Positions 27,249-36,441 of a stretch of DNA of 64,000 bases are shown here, one piece after another. A program made the position numbers and the translations under genes. Each line of letters starts with the position of its first letter. The first letter of the stretch is position 1. Source of the stretch: an uncultured cyanobacterium. Its GTDB lineage: Bacteria > Cyanobacteriota > Cyanobacteriia > PCC-6307 > Cyanobiaceae. The DNA is taken from NCBI GenBank assembly GCA_903871775.1, contig CAIQIA010000007.1, positions 1 through 64,000 of the forward strand, read 5' to 3'. The notes below the pieces were generated by a model. That model saw only the letters and a list, made by a program, of their open reading frames with translations, made no database searches and was not told the origin of the DNA.

Positions 27249-28303
27249 GCCTGGGCAGCCTCCCCCGCTGGCTGCGGCTGAGCCTCGCCCTGCCGCTGCT
27301 GATGCTCAACCTGTTCGTGCTGCGGCAGCTGCTGCTGCCCCTGGCACCGTTTCCGGCCCTGTTCCTGACGGCGGCGCTGATCGCCTTTCTGCTCGACATC
27401 CCCAGCCGCTGGCTGCAGCAACGGGGTCTGCCGCGGCCCCTGAGCCTCACCCTGGTGCTGGGGCTGGCCCTCGGCGGCCTGGTGCTGGCGGTGGTGTGGC
27501 TGGTGCCGCGGCTGGTGGAACAGCTGGGGGAACTGGTGAATGCCCTGCCGGGCTGGCTGGTGGAAGCCCAGGACCAGCTCGACCGGCTCCAGACCCTGGC
27601 GGTCGAACGCGGCTGGCCCACCGACTTCAGCGAGCTGACCAATGACCTGCTGGCCCGCTCGACCCGGCTGGCCCGCAGCGTCAGCCAGCAGGTGCTGGGG
27701 CTGCTCAGCGCCACCCTCGGCATCACGGTCAACACCCTGATCGTGCTGGTGCTGGCGGTGTTTCTGCTGCTGGGGGGCGAAGGCATCGCCGCCGGCCTGG
27801 CCCGCTGGCTGCCGGCCGACTGGCGGGGGCTGGTGGTGGGCACCATCGACCGCACCTTCAGGGGGTACTTCGCCGGCCAGGTGCTGATGGCCCTGATCCT
27901 CAGCGGTCTGCAGATCGTGGTCTTCACCCTGCTGCAGATCCCCTACGGCGTGGTGTTCGCCCTGCTGATCGGCTTCACGACCCTGGTGCCCTACGCCAGC
28001 GCCCTCACGATCGTGCTCGTCAGCGCCCTGCTGGCGGTCGAAGACCCCCGCACGGGGCTGACGGTGCTGGCGGCGGCCATCAGCGTCGGCCAGGTGGTCG
28101 ACCAGTTCATCAGCCCGCGGGTGATGGGCAGCATCGTGGGGCTGCAGCCCGCCTGGCTGCTGGTGAGCCTGCCGGTGGGGGCCCGCTGCGGGGCCCTGCT
28201 GGGCATCGGGGAACTGCTGGGGCTGCTGCTGGCGGTGCCGGTGGCCAGCGTGCTCAAGACCCTGCTCGATGCCATCTATCCCCGCCTGCAGGGCGGGGAC
28301 TGA
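27245..28303 (+). CDS. AI-2E / PerM-family transporter
   Basis: 352 residues with about eight transmembrane segments and the central extramembrane helical region (LPRLVEQLGELVNALPGWL). The family signature near the C-terminus is present: VVDQFISPRVMGSIVGLQPA, then GELLGLLLAVPVASVLKTLL. PerM/AI-2E proteins are putative exporters (autoinducer, Na+/H+ or unknown). It ends convergent with cysC, separated by a short GC-rich hairpin (GGGACCCGTCCC) without a T-run. Confidence 0.88.
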   Translation: MSLGSLPRWLRLSLALPLLMLNLFVLRQLLLPLAPFPALFLTAALIAFLLDIPSRWLQQRGLPRPLSLTLVLGLALGGLVLAVVWLVPRLVEQLGELVNALPGWLVEAQDQLDRLQTLAVERGWPTDFSELTNDLLARSTRLARSVSQQVLGLLSATLGITVNTLIVLVLAVFLLLGGEGIAAGLARWLPADWRGLVVGTIDRTFRGYFAGQVLMALILSGLQIVVFTLLQIPYGVVFALLIGFTTLVPYASALTIVLVSALLAVEDPRTGLTVLAAAISVGQVVDQFISPRVMGSIVGLQPAWLLVSLPVGARCGALLGIGELLGLLLAVPVASVLKTLLDAIYPRLQGGD

Positions 28304-28332
28304 CCAGGGAAGGGACCCGTCCCCGGCGGGGC

Positions 28333-28995
28333 TCAGGCCTCCAGCCGCTGCAGCACCCCCCGGGCCTCGAGCAGGGCAACCACCGCAGCGACGCTTTCCT
28401 CGAGGCTGAGGGCACCGGTGTCGACGCGAAGCTCGGGGGCCTCGGGCACCTCGTAGGGGCTCGAGATGCCGGTGAAATCCTTGATCACGCCGGCGCGGGC
28501 CTTGGCGTACAGACCCTTGGGGTCACGGCCCTCGCAGACGCCGAGGTCGGCGGCGCAGTGGATCTCGAAGAAATCACCGGCCTCGACCAGGGCCCTGGCC
28601 CGGTCGCGGTCAGCGCGGAAGGGGCTGACGAAGGCCGTGAGCACGATCACACCGGCATCGAGGAACAGCTTCGACACCTCGCCGATGCGGCGGATGTTCT
28701 CGACCCGGTCGGCATCCGTGAAGCCCAGGTCGCTGCAGAGGCCATGGCGGATGTTGTCGCCGTCGAGCACATAGGTGGCCAGACCCCGCTGGAACAGCTC
28801 GGCATTGAGGGCATTGGCGAGGGTGCTCTTGCCCGATCCCGACAGGCCGGTGAACCAGAGGATGGCGCTGCGGTGCCCCCGCTGCTGCGCCCGCGCCGCC
28901 CGGTCGACCGTCGCCTCATGCCAGGCGATGTTGGTGGCGGCCCCCTGGTCGGTGAGGGCGCCGTAGGGCGAACCGGCGGCGGGGGTGGCGGTCAT
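28333..28995 (-). CDS. cysC: Adenylylsulfate kinase
   Basis: 220 residues. P-loop [18 protein letters not shown], then [39 protein letters not shown] and [20 protein letters not shown] are diagnostic for APS kinase. It phosphorylates APS to PAPS for sulfate assimilation or sulfation. The start overlaps the stop of the upstream ChaN-PDZ gene by 4 bases, making it last in a sbcD-sbcC-chaN-cysC run. Confidence 0.96.
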   Translation of the reverse strand: MTATPAAGSPYGALTDQGAATNIAWHEATVDRAARAQQRGHRSAILWFTGLSGSGKSTLANALNAELFQRGLATYVLDGDNIRHGLCSDLGFTDADRVENIRRIGEVSKLFLDAGVIVLTAFVSPFRADRDRARALVEAGDFFEIHCAADLGVCEGRDPKGLYAKARAGVIKDFTGISSPYEVPEAPELRVDTGALSLEESVAAVVALLEARGVLQRLEA

Positions 28996-30125
28996 GTCGC
29001 AGACGGCGATGGCCCGCCATTGTCTCTGCTGGCCGGTGCCAGCGGAACGGTCAGCTCAAGCCGGCGGCCCTCGCGCTCAAGACTGAGGCGCAGCGGTTCG
29101 TCCGGCGGCTGGGCCGCCACCCGGCGGATCACCTGCCCGGCCCGCTCCATCGGCTCACCATTGACCGCCAGCACCCGGTCGCCGGGGCGAATGCCCGCCG
29201 CCGCCGCCGCCGAGCCCGGCGCCACCTGGCGCACCAGCACCACCCCCTCGGCGCTCTCCATGTACACCCCCAGCCGAGGTCCGGCCGCAGATGGCACGCA
29301 GCCTTCGGGCAGCAGGGGCCGGCGGGCGACCGCCACCGGGGCCACCCCGAGGGCCTGCAGCTGGCGGGGCACCCCGTCGTCCCCCTCCAGATGGCCGCGG
29401 CCCACCAGCGCCACCACCAGCCGCCCGGGCTCCCGCCGCTGGGCGGCAGCCAGGCGTTCGGCCATGGCCCGGTCCCGCAGGCGCTGGCTGTCGATGAACC
29501 GCTCGAGATCGGCGGCCGCGGCCGGATCGGCGGGGTCCGCAAGGGTCTGGTGGCCCTGCCAGGCGGCGGTGAGCCGCTGGCGGTAGGCGGGTCCCACCGG
29601 CGCCGGGGGGCCGATCCCCTCCCGTTCGGAGGGGGGCACCAACGCCAGCCCCCGCTGCCGCACCCGCTGGGCCACCGCAGGCTCGACGTTGAGGGCCAGC
29701 AACGGCACCCCCTCGGCGCGGGCCCAGCGCAGCAGGGGCAGGTACAGGCCGGGGTCGTGGTTCCACACCGCGTTCCAGCCCACCTCCTGCAGGAAACCGG
29801 CCTCGTTGGTGCGGCCGGCGCTGTAGCGGTCGAGGGCCCCCTGGCGGGCCGCCGGCACCATCTCAAGCCCGAGGGCCAGGCGGGGCCGGCGCCGCACCAG
29901 GGCCTGCAGGGTCGCCAGCTGCCAGGCGTGGTCGTCGCGGCTGGTGTGAAACTCGGCCAGCAGCAGCACCTTCAGGCCGGGGGCATCGGCGACGAGCTGC
30001 CGGCGGGCCGCCAGCGCGGCATCACAGGCGGGCTCGCGGGGCTGGGCCGGGGCCGGCGAGGTCGGGCCCAGCAGCAGCAGCACCAGGACAAGCCGGGACC
30101 AGCGACGGTTCATCCAGCGCCCCAT
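28992..30125 (-). CDS. ChaN-like (heme-regulated iron uptake) domain fused to a PDZ domain
   Basis: 377 residues with a signal peptide ([19 protein letters not shown]). Residues about 40-270 match the ChaN fold: [50 protein letters not shown] and [19 protein letters not shown]. Residues about 290-370 form a PDZ domain ([20 protein letters not shown]). ChaN binds heme dimers in Campylobacter; the PDZ would bind a peptide or partner in the periplasm. It lies between sbcC and cysC with overlaps on both sides. Confidence 0.85.
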   Translation of the reverse strand: MGRWMNRRWSRLVLVLLLLGPTSPAPAQPREPACDAALAARRQLVADAPGLKVLLLAEFHTSRDDHAWQLATLQALVRRRPRLALGLEMVPAARQGALDRYSAGRTNEAGFLQEVGWNAVWNHDPGLYLPLLRWARAEGVPLLALNVEPAVAQRVRQRGLALVPPSEREGIGPPAPVGPAYRQRLTAAWQGHQTLADPADPAAAADLERFIDSQRLRDRAMAERLAAAQRREPGRLVVALVGRGHLEGDDGVPRQLQALGVAPVAVARRPLLPEGCVPSAAGPRLGVYMESAEGVVLVRQVAPGSAAAAAGIRPGDRVLAVNGEPMERAGQVIRRVAAQPPDEPLRLSLEREGRRLELTVPLAPASRDNGGPSPSAT

Positions 30126-33115
30126 CAGGCAAGGCCGGTGATCCGGGCGGTGGAGCCCTCGGCACCGCCCGTCACCTCGATGCCCACCCGGATCCGTTCC
30201 CGCAGGGCCGCCACGTGGCTGATCACGCCGATCAGGCGGCCACCGGCCCGCAGGCGGTCGAGCTCGTCCATCGCCAGCTGCAGGCTGTCGGGGTCGAGGC
30301 TACCGAAGCCTTCATCGATGAACAGCGTCTCGAGCTGCACCCCACCGGCATGGGCCTGCACCGTGTCGGCCACCCCCAGGGCCAGGGCCAGCGACGCCTG
30401 GAAGGTCTCGCCGCCCGAAAGGCTGTTCACCTCGCGGGCATCGCCGGTGTAGGCGTCGAGCACCCGCAGGCCCAGGCCGGCCTGGCGGCCGCCGCGGCCG
30501 CCCTCGTCGCTCAGCTGCAGCTGATAACGCCCGGCGGTCATCTGCTCGAGCCGCTGGTTGGCATGGCGGCAGATCTCGTCGAGATAGGCCGACAGCACCC
30601 AGCGCTGCAGCGAGATGTACGGCGCCGCCCGGCCCGAGCAGCGGTCGGCCACGGCCGCCAGCCGCTGGGCCCGCTCCCGCTCGCGGGCGAGGGCGGCGGC
30701 GGCACGGCGATGGTCGGCCGCCAGGGCCTCGAGGGCCGTGGCGGCCGAACGGGCCTCGCTGTGGCGCTCGACGGCACGGGTGCGGAGGCCATCGGCGGTG
30801 GCCTGGGCCAGGGCCGCTGCCTCGGTGTCGGGCCGTTCGACGGGCAGGTCGGCCAGGTCAGGGCTGGCCAGTTCGCCGCGCCGGTCGCTGCACTCCCGCT
30901 CCCAGGCGGCGATGCGGTTGGCCAGGTGCTGACGCCAGGCCTCATCCTTCAACGCCGCCTGGGCGCTGGCCCCGTCGGCGAAGGGGCTCCCCTGCAGGTC
31001 GGCCGTCAGCCGTTCGGCCGCCTGCTCGAACCGGCTGGCGGCCCGCAGATCAGCCTCGGCGGCGGTGGCCAGCTCCCGCAGGGCCGCCTCGAGGGGCGGC
31101 AGCTGCTTCAGCACCACCGCCGGCTCGAGGCCCGGCCCCAGGGCGGCGGCGACGGTGGTCTGCAGGGCCTCGGCCTGGCGACGGGCCTCGGCGGCGGCCC
31201 GCTGCTGCACGGCCTGCTCGGTGTTCGCCATCTGGATCGCCGCCTGCAGGCGCTGCAGCTGCTGCCCGTGGTCGGCCAGGGCCTGCTGCAGCTCGGGGAG
31301 CCGCCCGGCCTGCTGCTGCGCCGCCGCCAGGGCCCGTTCGGCGGCCGTGGCCGCCGCCGCCGCCGCGGGCGGATCATCGGCCAGGTCGCCGGCCTTCTCC
31401 CGCAGGGCCCGCTCGTCACCGACCGCCGTGGCAAGGGTCGCCGCCGCCTGCCGGTCGGCGGCGGTGGCCCTCTGCAGGGCGGTTTCGGCCGCCTGCAGAT
31501 CGCCATCGGCGACGGCATCGGCGGCGGGCCGGGCCGGGGCCGGATGGTCCCGGGAGCCACACACCGGGCAGGGGTCTGCGGTCGTCAGGTTGGCGGCCAG
31601 CCGGGCGGCCATGCCGCTGATCTGGCGCTGGCGCAGGTCGTGCAGGGTGGCATCGGCCTGGCTGAGGCGCCGCTGGGCCTGCTCACCGGCGGCTTCCGCC
31701 TGTTGCCGGGCGGTGGCGGCGGCAGCGGCGGCGGCGGCGGCGGTGGCCCGGCCGCGGGCCTCGGCGGCGATCTGCTGCAACCCCGCCAGCCGGTCGGCGG
31801 CCGAGCGGACCTGCTCGAGGGCGGTGGTGGTGGCCTGCTGCGCCGCCTCCACCGCCGCCCGCTCGGCGGTGCTGCGTTCGAGGCCTGCGGCGGCGGCCTG
31901 GGCCAGCAGTTCGGCGGCGGCGGCCGCCGCCTGGCGCTCGGCCGCGGCCACCGCCTGGTCGGCCAGGGCCGTGAGTTCGGCCCGGCGGGCCGCCAGGTCG
32001 CTGCGGGCATCGGCCAGGGCCTCGGCCCCCGGCGGCGCCGCCAGCGGCAGCTGCCGCACTGCCGGTGGCAGCGCCTGGGCGGCAGCCCGGGCCCTGGCCG
32101 CCGCCTGCAGCGCGGCGGCCAGGGCCCCCTGCCCGTGCTGCAGCTGCCGGCGTGCCAGCTGCTCAGCTTCGAGGCTGGCCCGCAGGGCCTCGGCCTGCTC
32201 GGCCAGCCGCAACCGCTGGCGGTACTCGTCGACGGCCGGCTGCTTGGCCTCCAGCTCGGCCAGACGGGCCGTCGCCAGGGCCCGCCGCTCCCAGCGGTCA
32301 GCCAGCCGCTGCTGCTGCTGGGCCTGCTGCTGGGCCTGCTGCAACGCCGCCGAGGCCTGCTCCAGGCCGGTGGCGGCCGCCGCCACCTCGGCGGCCACGG
32401 CCACCACCAGCCCATCCATCCCCCCCTGGTCAGCCGGCTGGATGCCGGCGGCGGGCCAGCGGGCGGCGGCCTGCTCCCGCAGGCCCTGCAGCCGGCGGTC
32501 GTGCTCCTCGAGGGTCTGGCGGGCCGTGCGGGCCTGCTCTTCAAGCCACTGGCCCGCCTGCTCGAACAGCACCGTGTGGAACAGGGTCTTGAGCAACGCC
32601 TCCCGCTCGTCGGCCCGGGCCCGCAGCACCTCGGCGAACCGCCCCTGGGGCAGCAGGATCACCTGCTGGAACTGGGCGGCCGTGAGCCCCAGCAGCCGTT
32701 CGATCTCACGGGTCACCTCGGTGGTGCGCCCCGCCACCGGTTCGGCGCCATCGCCCTGCAGCCGGAACAGCACCGCCTGGGCGGCCCGCTCGGTGGTGCC
32801 GCCCCCTCGGACCCGCTGGGCGGTGTGGGCCGGTGAGCGCTCGACCCGCCAGCGGCCGGCGCCGGTGGAGAACTCGAGCGTCACCCGGGGCACCGCCGCA
32901 GGCGGTGCGTGGTCACTCCTGAGGCTGCGCAACGGCCGTTCGCCGGGCACCTCGCCGTAGAGGGCAAAGCAGAGGGCATCGAGCAGAAAGGTCTTGCCGG
33001 CGCCGGTGGTGCCATGGATCAGGAACAACCCTTCGGCGCTGAGGTCGTCGAAGCCGAGCCGCAGCGGTGCGGCGTAGGGCCCGAAGGCCTCGAGGCAGAG
33101 CACGTGCGGTCTCAC
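30125..33115 (-). CDS. sbcC: SbcC exonuclease ATPase subunit (Rad50-like)
   Basis: 996 residues. Walker A in FLIHGTTGAGKTFLLDALCF near residue 35, Q-loop region VILPQGRFAEVL, long Ala/Gln-rich coiled coils, a zinc hook CPVCGSRDHPAP near residue 520, a second coiled coil, then ABC signature NSLSGGETFQASLALALG and Walker B TLFIDEGFGSLD. With SbcD it opens hairpins and protein-blocked DNA ends. Its ATG overlaps the sbcD stop, and its stop shares a base with the ChaN start. Confidence 0.95.
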   Translation of the reverse strand: MRPHVLCLEAFGPYAAPLRLGFDDLSAEGLFLIHGTTGAGKTFLLDALCFALYGEVPGERPLRSLRSDHAPPAAVPRVTLEFSTGAGRWRVERSPAHTAQRVRGGGTTERAAQAVLFRLQGDGAEPVAGRTTEVTREIERLLGLTAAQFQQVILLPQGRFAEVLRARADEREALLKTLFHTVLFEQAGQWLEEQARTARQTLEEHDRRLQGLREQAAARWPAAGIQPADQGGMDGLVVAVAAEVAAAATGLEQASAALQQAQQQAQQQQRLADRWERRALATARLAELEAKQPAVDEYRQRLRLAEQAEALRASLEAEQLARRQLQHGQGALAAALQAAARARAAAQALPPAVRQLPLAAPPGAEALADARSDLAARRAELTALADQAVAAAERQAAAAAAELLAQAAAAGLERSTAERAAVEAAQQATTTALEQVRSAADRLAGLQQIAAEARGRATAAAAAAAAATARQQAEAAGEQAQRRLSQADATLHDLRQRQISGMAARLAANLTTADPCPVCGSRDHPAPARPAADAVADGDLQAAETALQRATAADRQAAATLATAVGDERALREKAGDLADDPPAAAAAATAAERALAAAQQQAGRLPELQQALADHGQQLQRLQAAIQMANTEQAVQQRAAAEARRQAEALQTTVAAALGPGLEPAVVLKQLPPLEAALRELATAAEADLRAASRFEQAAERLTADLQGSPFADGASAQAALKDEAWRQHLANRIAAWERECSDRRGELASPDLADLPVERPDTEAAALAQATADGLRTRAVERHSEARSAATALEALAADHRRAAAALARERERAQRLAAVADRCSGRAAPYISLQRWVLSAYLDEICRHANQRLEQMTAGRYQLQLSDEGGRGGRQAGLGLRVLDAYTGDAREVNSLSGGETFQASLALALGVADTVQAHAGGVQLETLFIDEGFGSLDPDSLQLAMDELDRLRAGGRLIGVISHVAALRERIRVGIEVTGGAEGSTARITGLA

Positions 33116-34257
33116 GATTCACCCCGGCGCGCGGCGGCCCCCAGGGCCTGGCGCAGCAGGTCGGCTTCGGCGTCGTCGGCCGGCCGGCCCTGCTGATCGC
33201 GGAAGAACGCCAGGCTGAGGTCGAGCGGGGTGGCGGCCTGCTGCACCTGCCGGCGCCGGTCGTCGGCGGTCGAGCGCTGGCGTTCGGGGGGGCGGTGGCG
33301 CAGTTCGGCCACCAGCGGAAACCGCTGCCGCAGGCGGGCCATCGCCTGCAGCGGCAGCTGCTCGTCGGTGAGGATCACCCGCAGCCGGGCGGCCGCCAGA
33401 CCGTCGTGGCGCGGATCACTCAGCAGCGTCTCGAGGGATCCTTCGAGGGTGGCCAGGGGCCGGCCCACGGCCAGCGGCACCACCTCCACCGTGGGAAGAC
33501 CGGCGGCATCGAGGTCGACGAGGCGCACCGATTTGGTGTGGTGCTGCTCAGAGAACGAGTAAGGGAGCGGAGTGCCCGAGTAGGCCAGCCGCGGCCCGTC
33601 AAGCTCCTGGGCGCCATGGAGATGGCCCAGGGCCACGTAGGCGAAGCCGGCGAAGGTGTCGATGCTGACGCGGTCGACGTTGCCCACCGTCAGCTCCCGC
33701 TCGGAATCGGATGCGCTGCCGCCGGCCACGAAGGTGTGGGCCACCAGCACCGACCGCCGCCGGTCGCGGGGGAGACGGTCGAGGGCCAGGGCGGTCGCCT
33801 CCTGATGGCGCAGGCGACCCTCGGCCCCCAGCCCCGGCCCCTCGACCGCCGGATCGAGGTACGGCAGCGGGTGGATCGCCACCGGGTCACCACCCCGCCG
33901 CGGCGTGACCGTGACCGGCTCGGCGACCCGGCGCACATCACCGCGGATGGTGACCCGGAAGCGCGACAGCAGCGGGTCATAGGTCGAGACGCGCACGTGC
34001 GAATCGTGGTTGCCGGCGATCGCCACCACCGCCGCACCGGTGGCGGCAAGGCGGGCAAGGGTCTCGCTGAACAGCTGCACCGCCTCGGCGGGCGGAATGG
34101 CGCGGTCGTAGAGGTCACCGGCGATCAGCACCGCATCGACCTCGGCCTCGGCGGCCAGCGCGACGATGCGGTCCATGGCGGCAGCCTGCTCATCCAGCAG
34201 CGAAGCGCCGTGGAACAGGCGCCCGAGGTGCCAGTCGGAGGTGTGCAGCAGGCGCAT
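33112..34257 (-). CDS. sbcD: SbcD nuclease subunit (Mre11-like)
   Basis: 381 residues. Calcineurin-like phosphoesterase motifs in order: LLHTSDWHLGRLFHG, VLIAGDLYDRAIPP, VVAIAGNHDSHVRVS, VLVAHTFVAGG and YVALGHLHGAQELDG. It is the Mn-dependent nuclease partner of SbcC and is transcribed just upstream of it with a 4-base overlap. Confidence 0.95.
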   Translation of the reverse strand: MRLLHTSDWHLGRLFHGASLLDEQAAAMDRIVALAAEAEVDAVLIAGDLYDRAIPPAEAVQLFSETLARLAATGAAVVAIAGNHDSHVRVSTYDPLLSRFRVTIRGDVRRVAEPVTVTPRRGGDPVAIHPLPYLDPAVEGPGLGAEGRLRHQEATALALDRLPRDRRRSVLVAHTFVAGGSASDSERELTVGNVDRVSIDTFAGFAYVALGHLHGAQELDGPRLAYSGTPLPYSFSEQHHTKSVRLVDLDAAGLPTVEVVPLAVGRPLATLEGSLETLLSDPRHDGLAAARLRVILTDEQLPLQAMARLRQRFPLVAELRHRPPERQRSTADDRRRQVQQAATPLDLSLAFFRDQQGRPADDAEADLLRQALGAAARRGES

Positions 34258-34263
34258 CGGCGG

Positions 34264-34632
34264 TCAGGGGGAGGTCACGCGCAGCACGTTGCGGTCGGGC
34301 CCCTGCTGCACCAGCTCGAACGAATGATGCCCCGAGTACAGCCAGGTGCGGCCCTGGCCATCGCGGTAGGGGCGGCGGTCGGTGGTGGGGGCACCGGTGG
34401 GGGTGAACACCCAGAAGGGCCGATCCCCGGCCGACAGGTCGATGCGCATCGCCTCGCTGCCGTCGACGACGGTGATCACGCAGGTCTGGGCGCGGCCGTT
34501 GAGGCTGCAGGGTCGCTGGCTGATGCGCAGGCGGCTGAGGTCATCGGCGGGGGCGGCGGTGGCGGGAGCCGGGGCGATGGTGACGGGCAGGGTCAGCAGC
34601 AGGCCCAGCAGGGGAAACAGGCGCAGCATCAC
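34264..34632 (-). CDS. Small secreted protein, unknown function
   Basis: 122 residues with a strong signal peptide (LRLFPLLGLLLTLPVTIAPA, then TAAPADD). The mature part has two Cys (RPCSLNGRAQTCVITV) likely to form a disulfide, then WVFTPTGAPTTDRRPYRDG and WLYSGHHSFELVQQG. I do not recognise the family. It ends 6 bases before sbcD and may be co-transcribed with it. Confidence 0.75.
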   Translation of the reverse strand: MMLRLFPLLGLLLTLPVTIAPAPATAAPADDLSRLRISQRPCSLNGRAQTCVITVVDGSEAMRIDLSAGDRPFWVFTPTGAPTTDRRPYRDGQGRTWLYSGHHSFELVQQGPDRNVLRVTSP

Positions 34633-34653
34633 GGCAGCTGGCAGGGGCGGGGA

Positions 34654-34977
34654 TCAGCCCCCAGCTTGCTTCGGCCGGAAGCCCGCCTGTTCGAGGGCCG
34701 CCAGGGCTGCCGCCAGCTGGTCGCCCTGCAGTTCGATCACGCCGTCCTTGAGGGTGCCGCCGGTGCCGGCGCTGGCCTTGAGCTGCTTGAGCAGGGCCCG
34801 AGCTTCGGCGTCGGGCAGTTCAAGGCCGGTGATGGCCGTCACCAGCTTGCCCCCCTTGCCCGCCTTCGTGCGCTGCACCCGCACCCGCTGCTGGGCCCTG
34901 GGGGTGGCCGCCGCCGCCGGTTCAGGCCGGGAGGTAGCAGGGCTGCTGAATTCCTGCCAGCCGCCTTTGTTGGCCAT
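34654..34977 (-). CDS. SUI1/YciH-family translation factor
   Basis: 107 residues. A disordered Ala/Pro N-terminus precedes an eIF1-like domain (VRVQRTKAGKGGKLVTAITG, then LKQLKASAGTGGTLKDGVIE, then QAGFRPKQAGG). This is the bacterial YciH/SUI1 protein, which may affect initiation fidelity. It is a regular neighbour of trpB in picocyanobacteria; here the satellite and the amylase lie between them. Confidence 0.92.
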   Translation of the reverse strand: MANKGGWQEFSSPATSRPEPAAAATPRAQQRVRVQRTKAGKGGKLVTAITGLELPDAEARALLKQLKASAGTGGTLKDGVIELQGDQLAAALAALEQAGFRPKQAGG

Positions 34978-35011
34978 CGGTCATGCCCTGGGTCCGGTCG
35001 GATTCTGGCGG

Positions 35012-35161
35012 TCACAGCGGCCCCGTGATCGGCGCCTGCCGGACGCCCTGGGGCTTCTTCTCAAAGACCACAACACTGTCGTAGACAGCAATGCAATCGG
35101 TGGCGCGGGTGAAGGGCGACATCGCGAGCGAACCGCCCCCAAACACCCCGATCTCGTGCAT
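35012..35161 (-). CDS. Small ORF, 49 residues, probably real
   Basis: An ATG at 35161 opens a 49-residue frame (EIGVFGGGSLAMSPFTRATD, then CIAVYDSVVVFEKKPQGVRQ) ending in ITGPL. The composition is protein-like and the local GC is lower than the surroundings. It is divergent from the amylase start four bases away and upstream of SUI1 in the same direction. I do not recognise the family. The frame stays open upstream only as a shadow of the amylase. Confidence 0.5.
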   Translation of the reverse strand: MHEIGVFGGGSLAMSPFTRATDCIAVYDSVVVFEKKPQGVRQAPITGPL

Positions 35162-35164
35162 CAC

Positions 35165-36418
35165 ATGGCCCTGCCCCCGCTGCTGCTGATGCTGCTGCCC
35201 ACGGCGATCGTGCATGCCCACAACGAACCTTTCAGGGCCGTGGCCGCCGAGGTGTGCGGTTTCGCGCGGGATGGCTACAGCCATGTGCTCATCACCCCCG
35301 CCCAGGTGTCGAACCCCGGACCGGAATGGTGGCGGCGCTACCAGCCGGTGGATCTGCGGCGCATCGGCGGCCGCGGCAGTGCCGCCGACCTGCAGGCCCT
35401 CACCCGCCGGGCCCACGGCTGCGGCCTGCGGGTGATCGCCGATGTGGTGCTCAACCACATGAGCAGCGACGCCGCCCACCGTTCGCTGCAGTTTCCAGGG
35501 CTGACCCCGGCCGATTTTCATCCCCGCTGCACCATCAACTACAACGACGGCAACACGATCAGCGAGCGGCGCTGCTGGCTCAACGGCGACCTGCCCGACC
35601 TCGACCCGTCGCGACCCGCCGTCGCCCGGCTGCAGCGGGCCCAGCTGCAGCAGCTGCTGGCCCTGGGGGTGGATGGCTTCCGGTTCGATGCCGCCAAACA
35701 CATCGAACCCGCTGATCTGGCCGGCCTGGTCGCCCACGGGCAGCGGCTCAGCGGCGGCCGCAGCTTTTCGATGCTCGAAGTGATCGACGACCACGACACC
35801 CGGCCGGAGATGTACACCGCCATCGCGCCGGTCACCGATTACGTGCTCTGCGACACGTTGCGGCAGGCCTTCGCCTACGGCGGTCAGCTGAGCAGCCTGC
35901 GGCTGCCGCGGGCGATTGCTGATCGCCGCAGCGTCACCTTCGGCATCAGCCACGATTCAGATCCCGCCATCAATCCGGGCTTCGGCCGCTGCCAGCCCAG
36001 CGATCGCCACGACGGGGTGCTGGCCACCGCCTATGTGCTCGCCAGGGCCGACGGCACCCCCCTGGTGCTGGCGGCCGACCATCGGCGTTCGCCACTCGTG
36101 CGGGCCGGGGTGCGCTTCAGGGCCAACCTGCAGGCCCGCAGCCGCGCCGGAGCCGACACCCGCGAATGGGTGCCGGCCATCGGCGACCCCCAGACCCTGC
36201 TGCTGATGGAACGGGGCGGCGAGGGGTTCTTCGTGGTGAACAAAGCCGCCACGCCCCTCACGCTCTCTGCCGCCGAGCTGGCCGGCGGGCAGCTGCGGGG
36301 CCGCTACCGCAACCTGCGCGACGGCCGGCTGCTGCTGATCGGTGGCCGCGACGGCCAGACCCTCACGGTGCCCGCCCGGGACGGGCTCTATTTTCTCCGC
36401 CAGCAGGGCGCACCCTGA
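35165..36418 (+). CDS. Secreted alpha-amylase-family (GH13) protein
   Basis: 417 residues from ATG 35165, chosen for its signal peptide (LPPLLLMLLPTAIVHA). GH13 barrel motifs: VIADVVLNHMS (region I), DGFRFDAAKHIE with the nucleophile Asp (region II), SFSMLEVIDD with the acid/base Glu (region III), and FGISHDSD in place of the usual NHD (region IV). It is shorter than most alpha-amylases. It ends in RQQGAP, and the 3' 22 bases form the left half of the satellite's attL. The product may act on external or periplasmic glucans. Confidence 0.82.
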   Translation: MALPPLLLMLLPTAIVHAHNEPFRAVAAEVCGFARDGYSHVLITPAQVSNPGPEWWRRYQPVDLRRIGGRGSAADLQALTRRAHGCGLRVIADVVLNHMSSDAAHRSLQFPGLTPADFHPRCTINYNDGNTISERRCWLNGDLPDLDPSRPAVARLQRAQLQQLLALGVDGFRFDAAKHIEPADLAGLVAHGQRLSGGRSFSMLEVIDDHDTRPEMYTAIAPVTDYVLCDTLRQAFAYGGQLSSLRLPRAIADRRSVTFGISHDSDPAINPGFGRCQPSDRHDGVLATAYVLARADGTPLVLAADHRRSPLVRAGVRFRANLQARSRAGADTREWVPAIGDPQTLLLMERGGEGFFVVNKAATPLTLSAAELAGGQLRGRYRNLRDGRLLLIGGRDGQTLTVPARDGLYFLRQQGAP

Positions 36419-36441
36419 TCTACTGCTGCATCGGCAGGGGC
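36397..36441. repeat. attL of the integrated satellite
   Basis: 45 bp matching 45437-45481 with three differences (at 36409, 36419 and 36423). It covers the last codons and TGA of the amylase, one spacer base, and, on the other strand, a copy of the last codons and TAG of the small RHH-like gene now found at attR. All three differences are silent: GGC/GGT in the amylase end, the spacer base, and CAG/CAA in the opposite gene end. Confidence 0.88.

Noticed and set aside
28304-28332. Intrinsic terminator between the AI-2E transporter and cysC
   Set aside because: A short GGGACCCGTCCC stem is present but no T-run follows on either strand.
30125-33115. Long plus-strand open frames opposite sbcC (for example 30215-32836)
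   Set aside because: They are antisense shadows produced by GC-rich third positions, with Gly/Arg-rich, motif-free products.
36397-36441. tRNA gene as the integration target
   Set aside because: No cloverleaf can be drawn around either repeat; both flanks are protein-coding gene ends.
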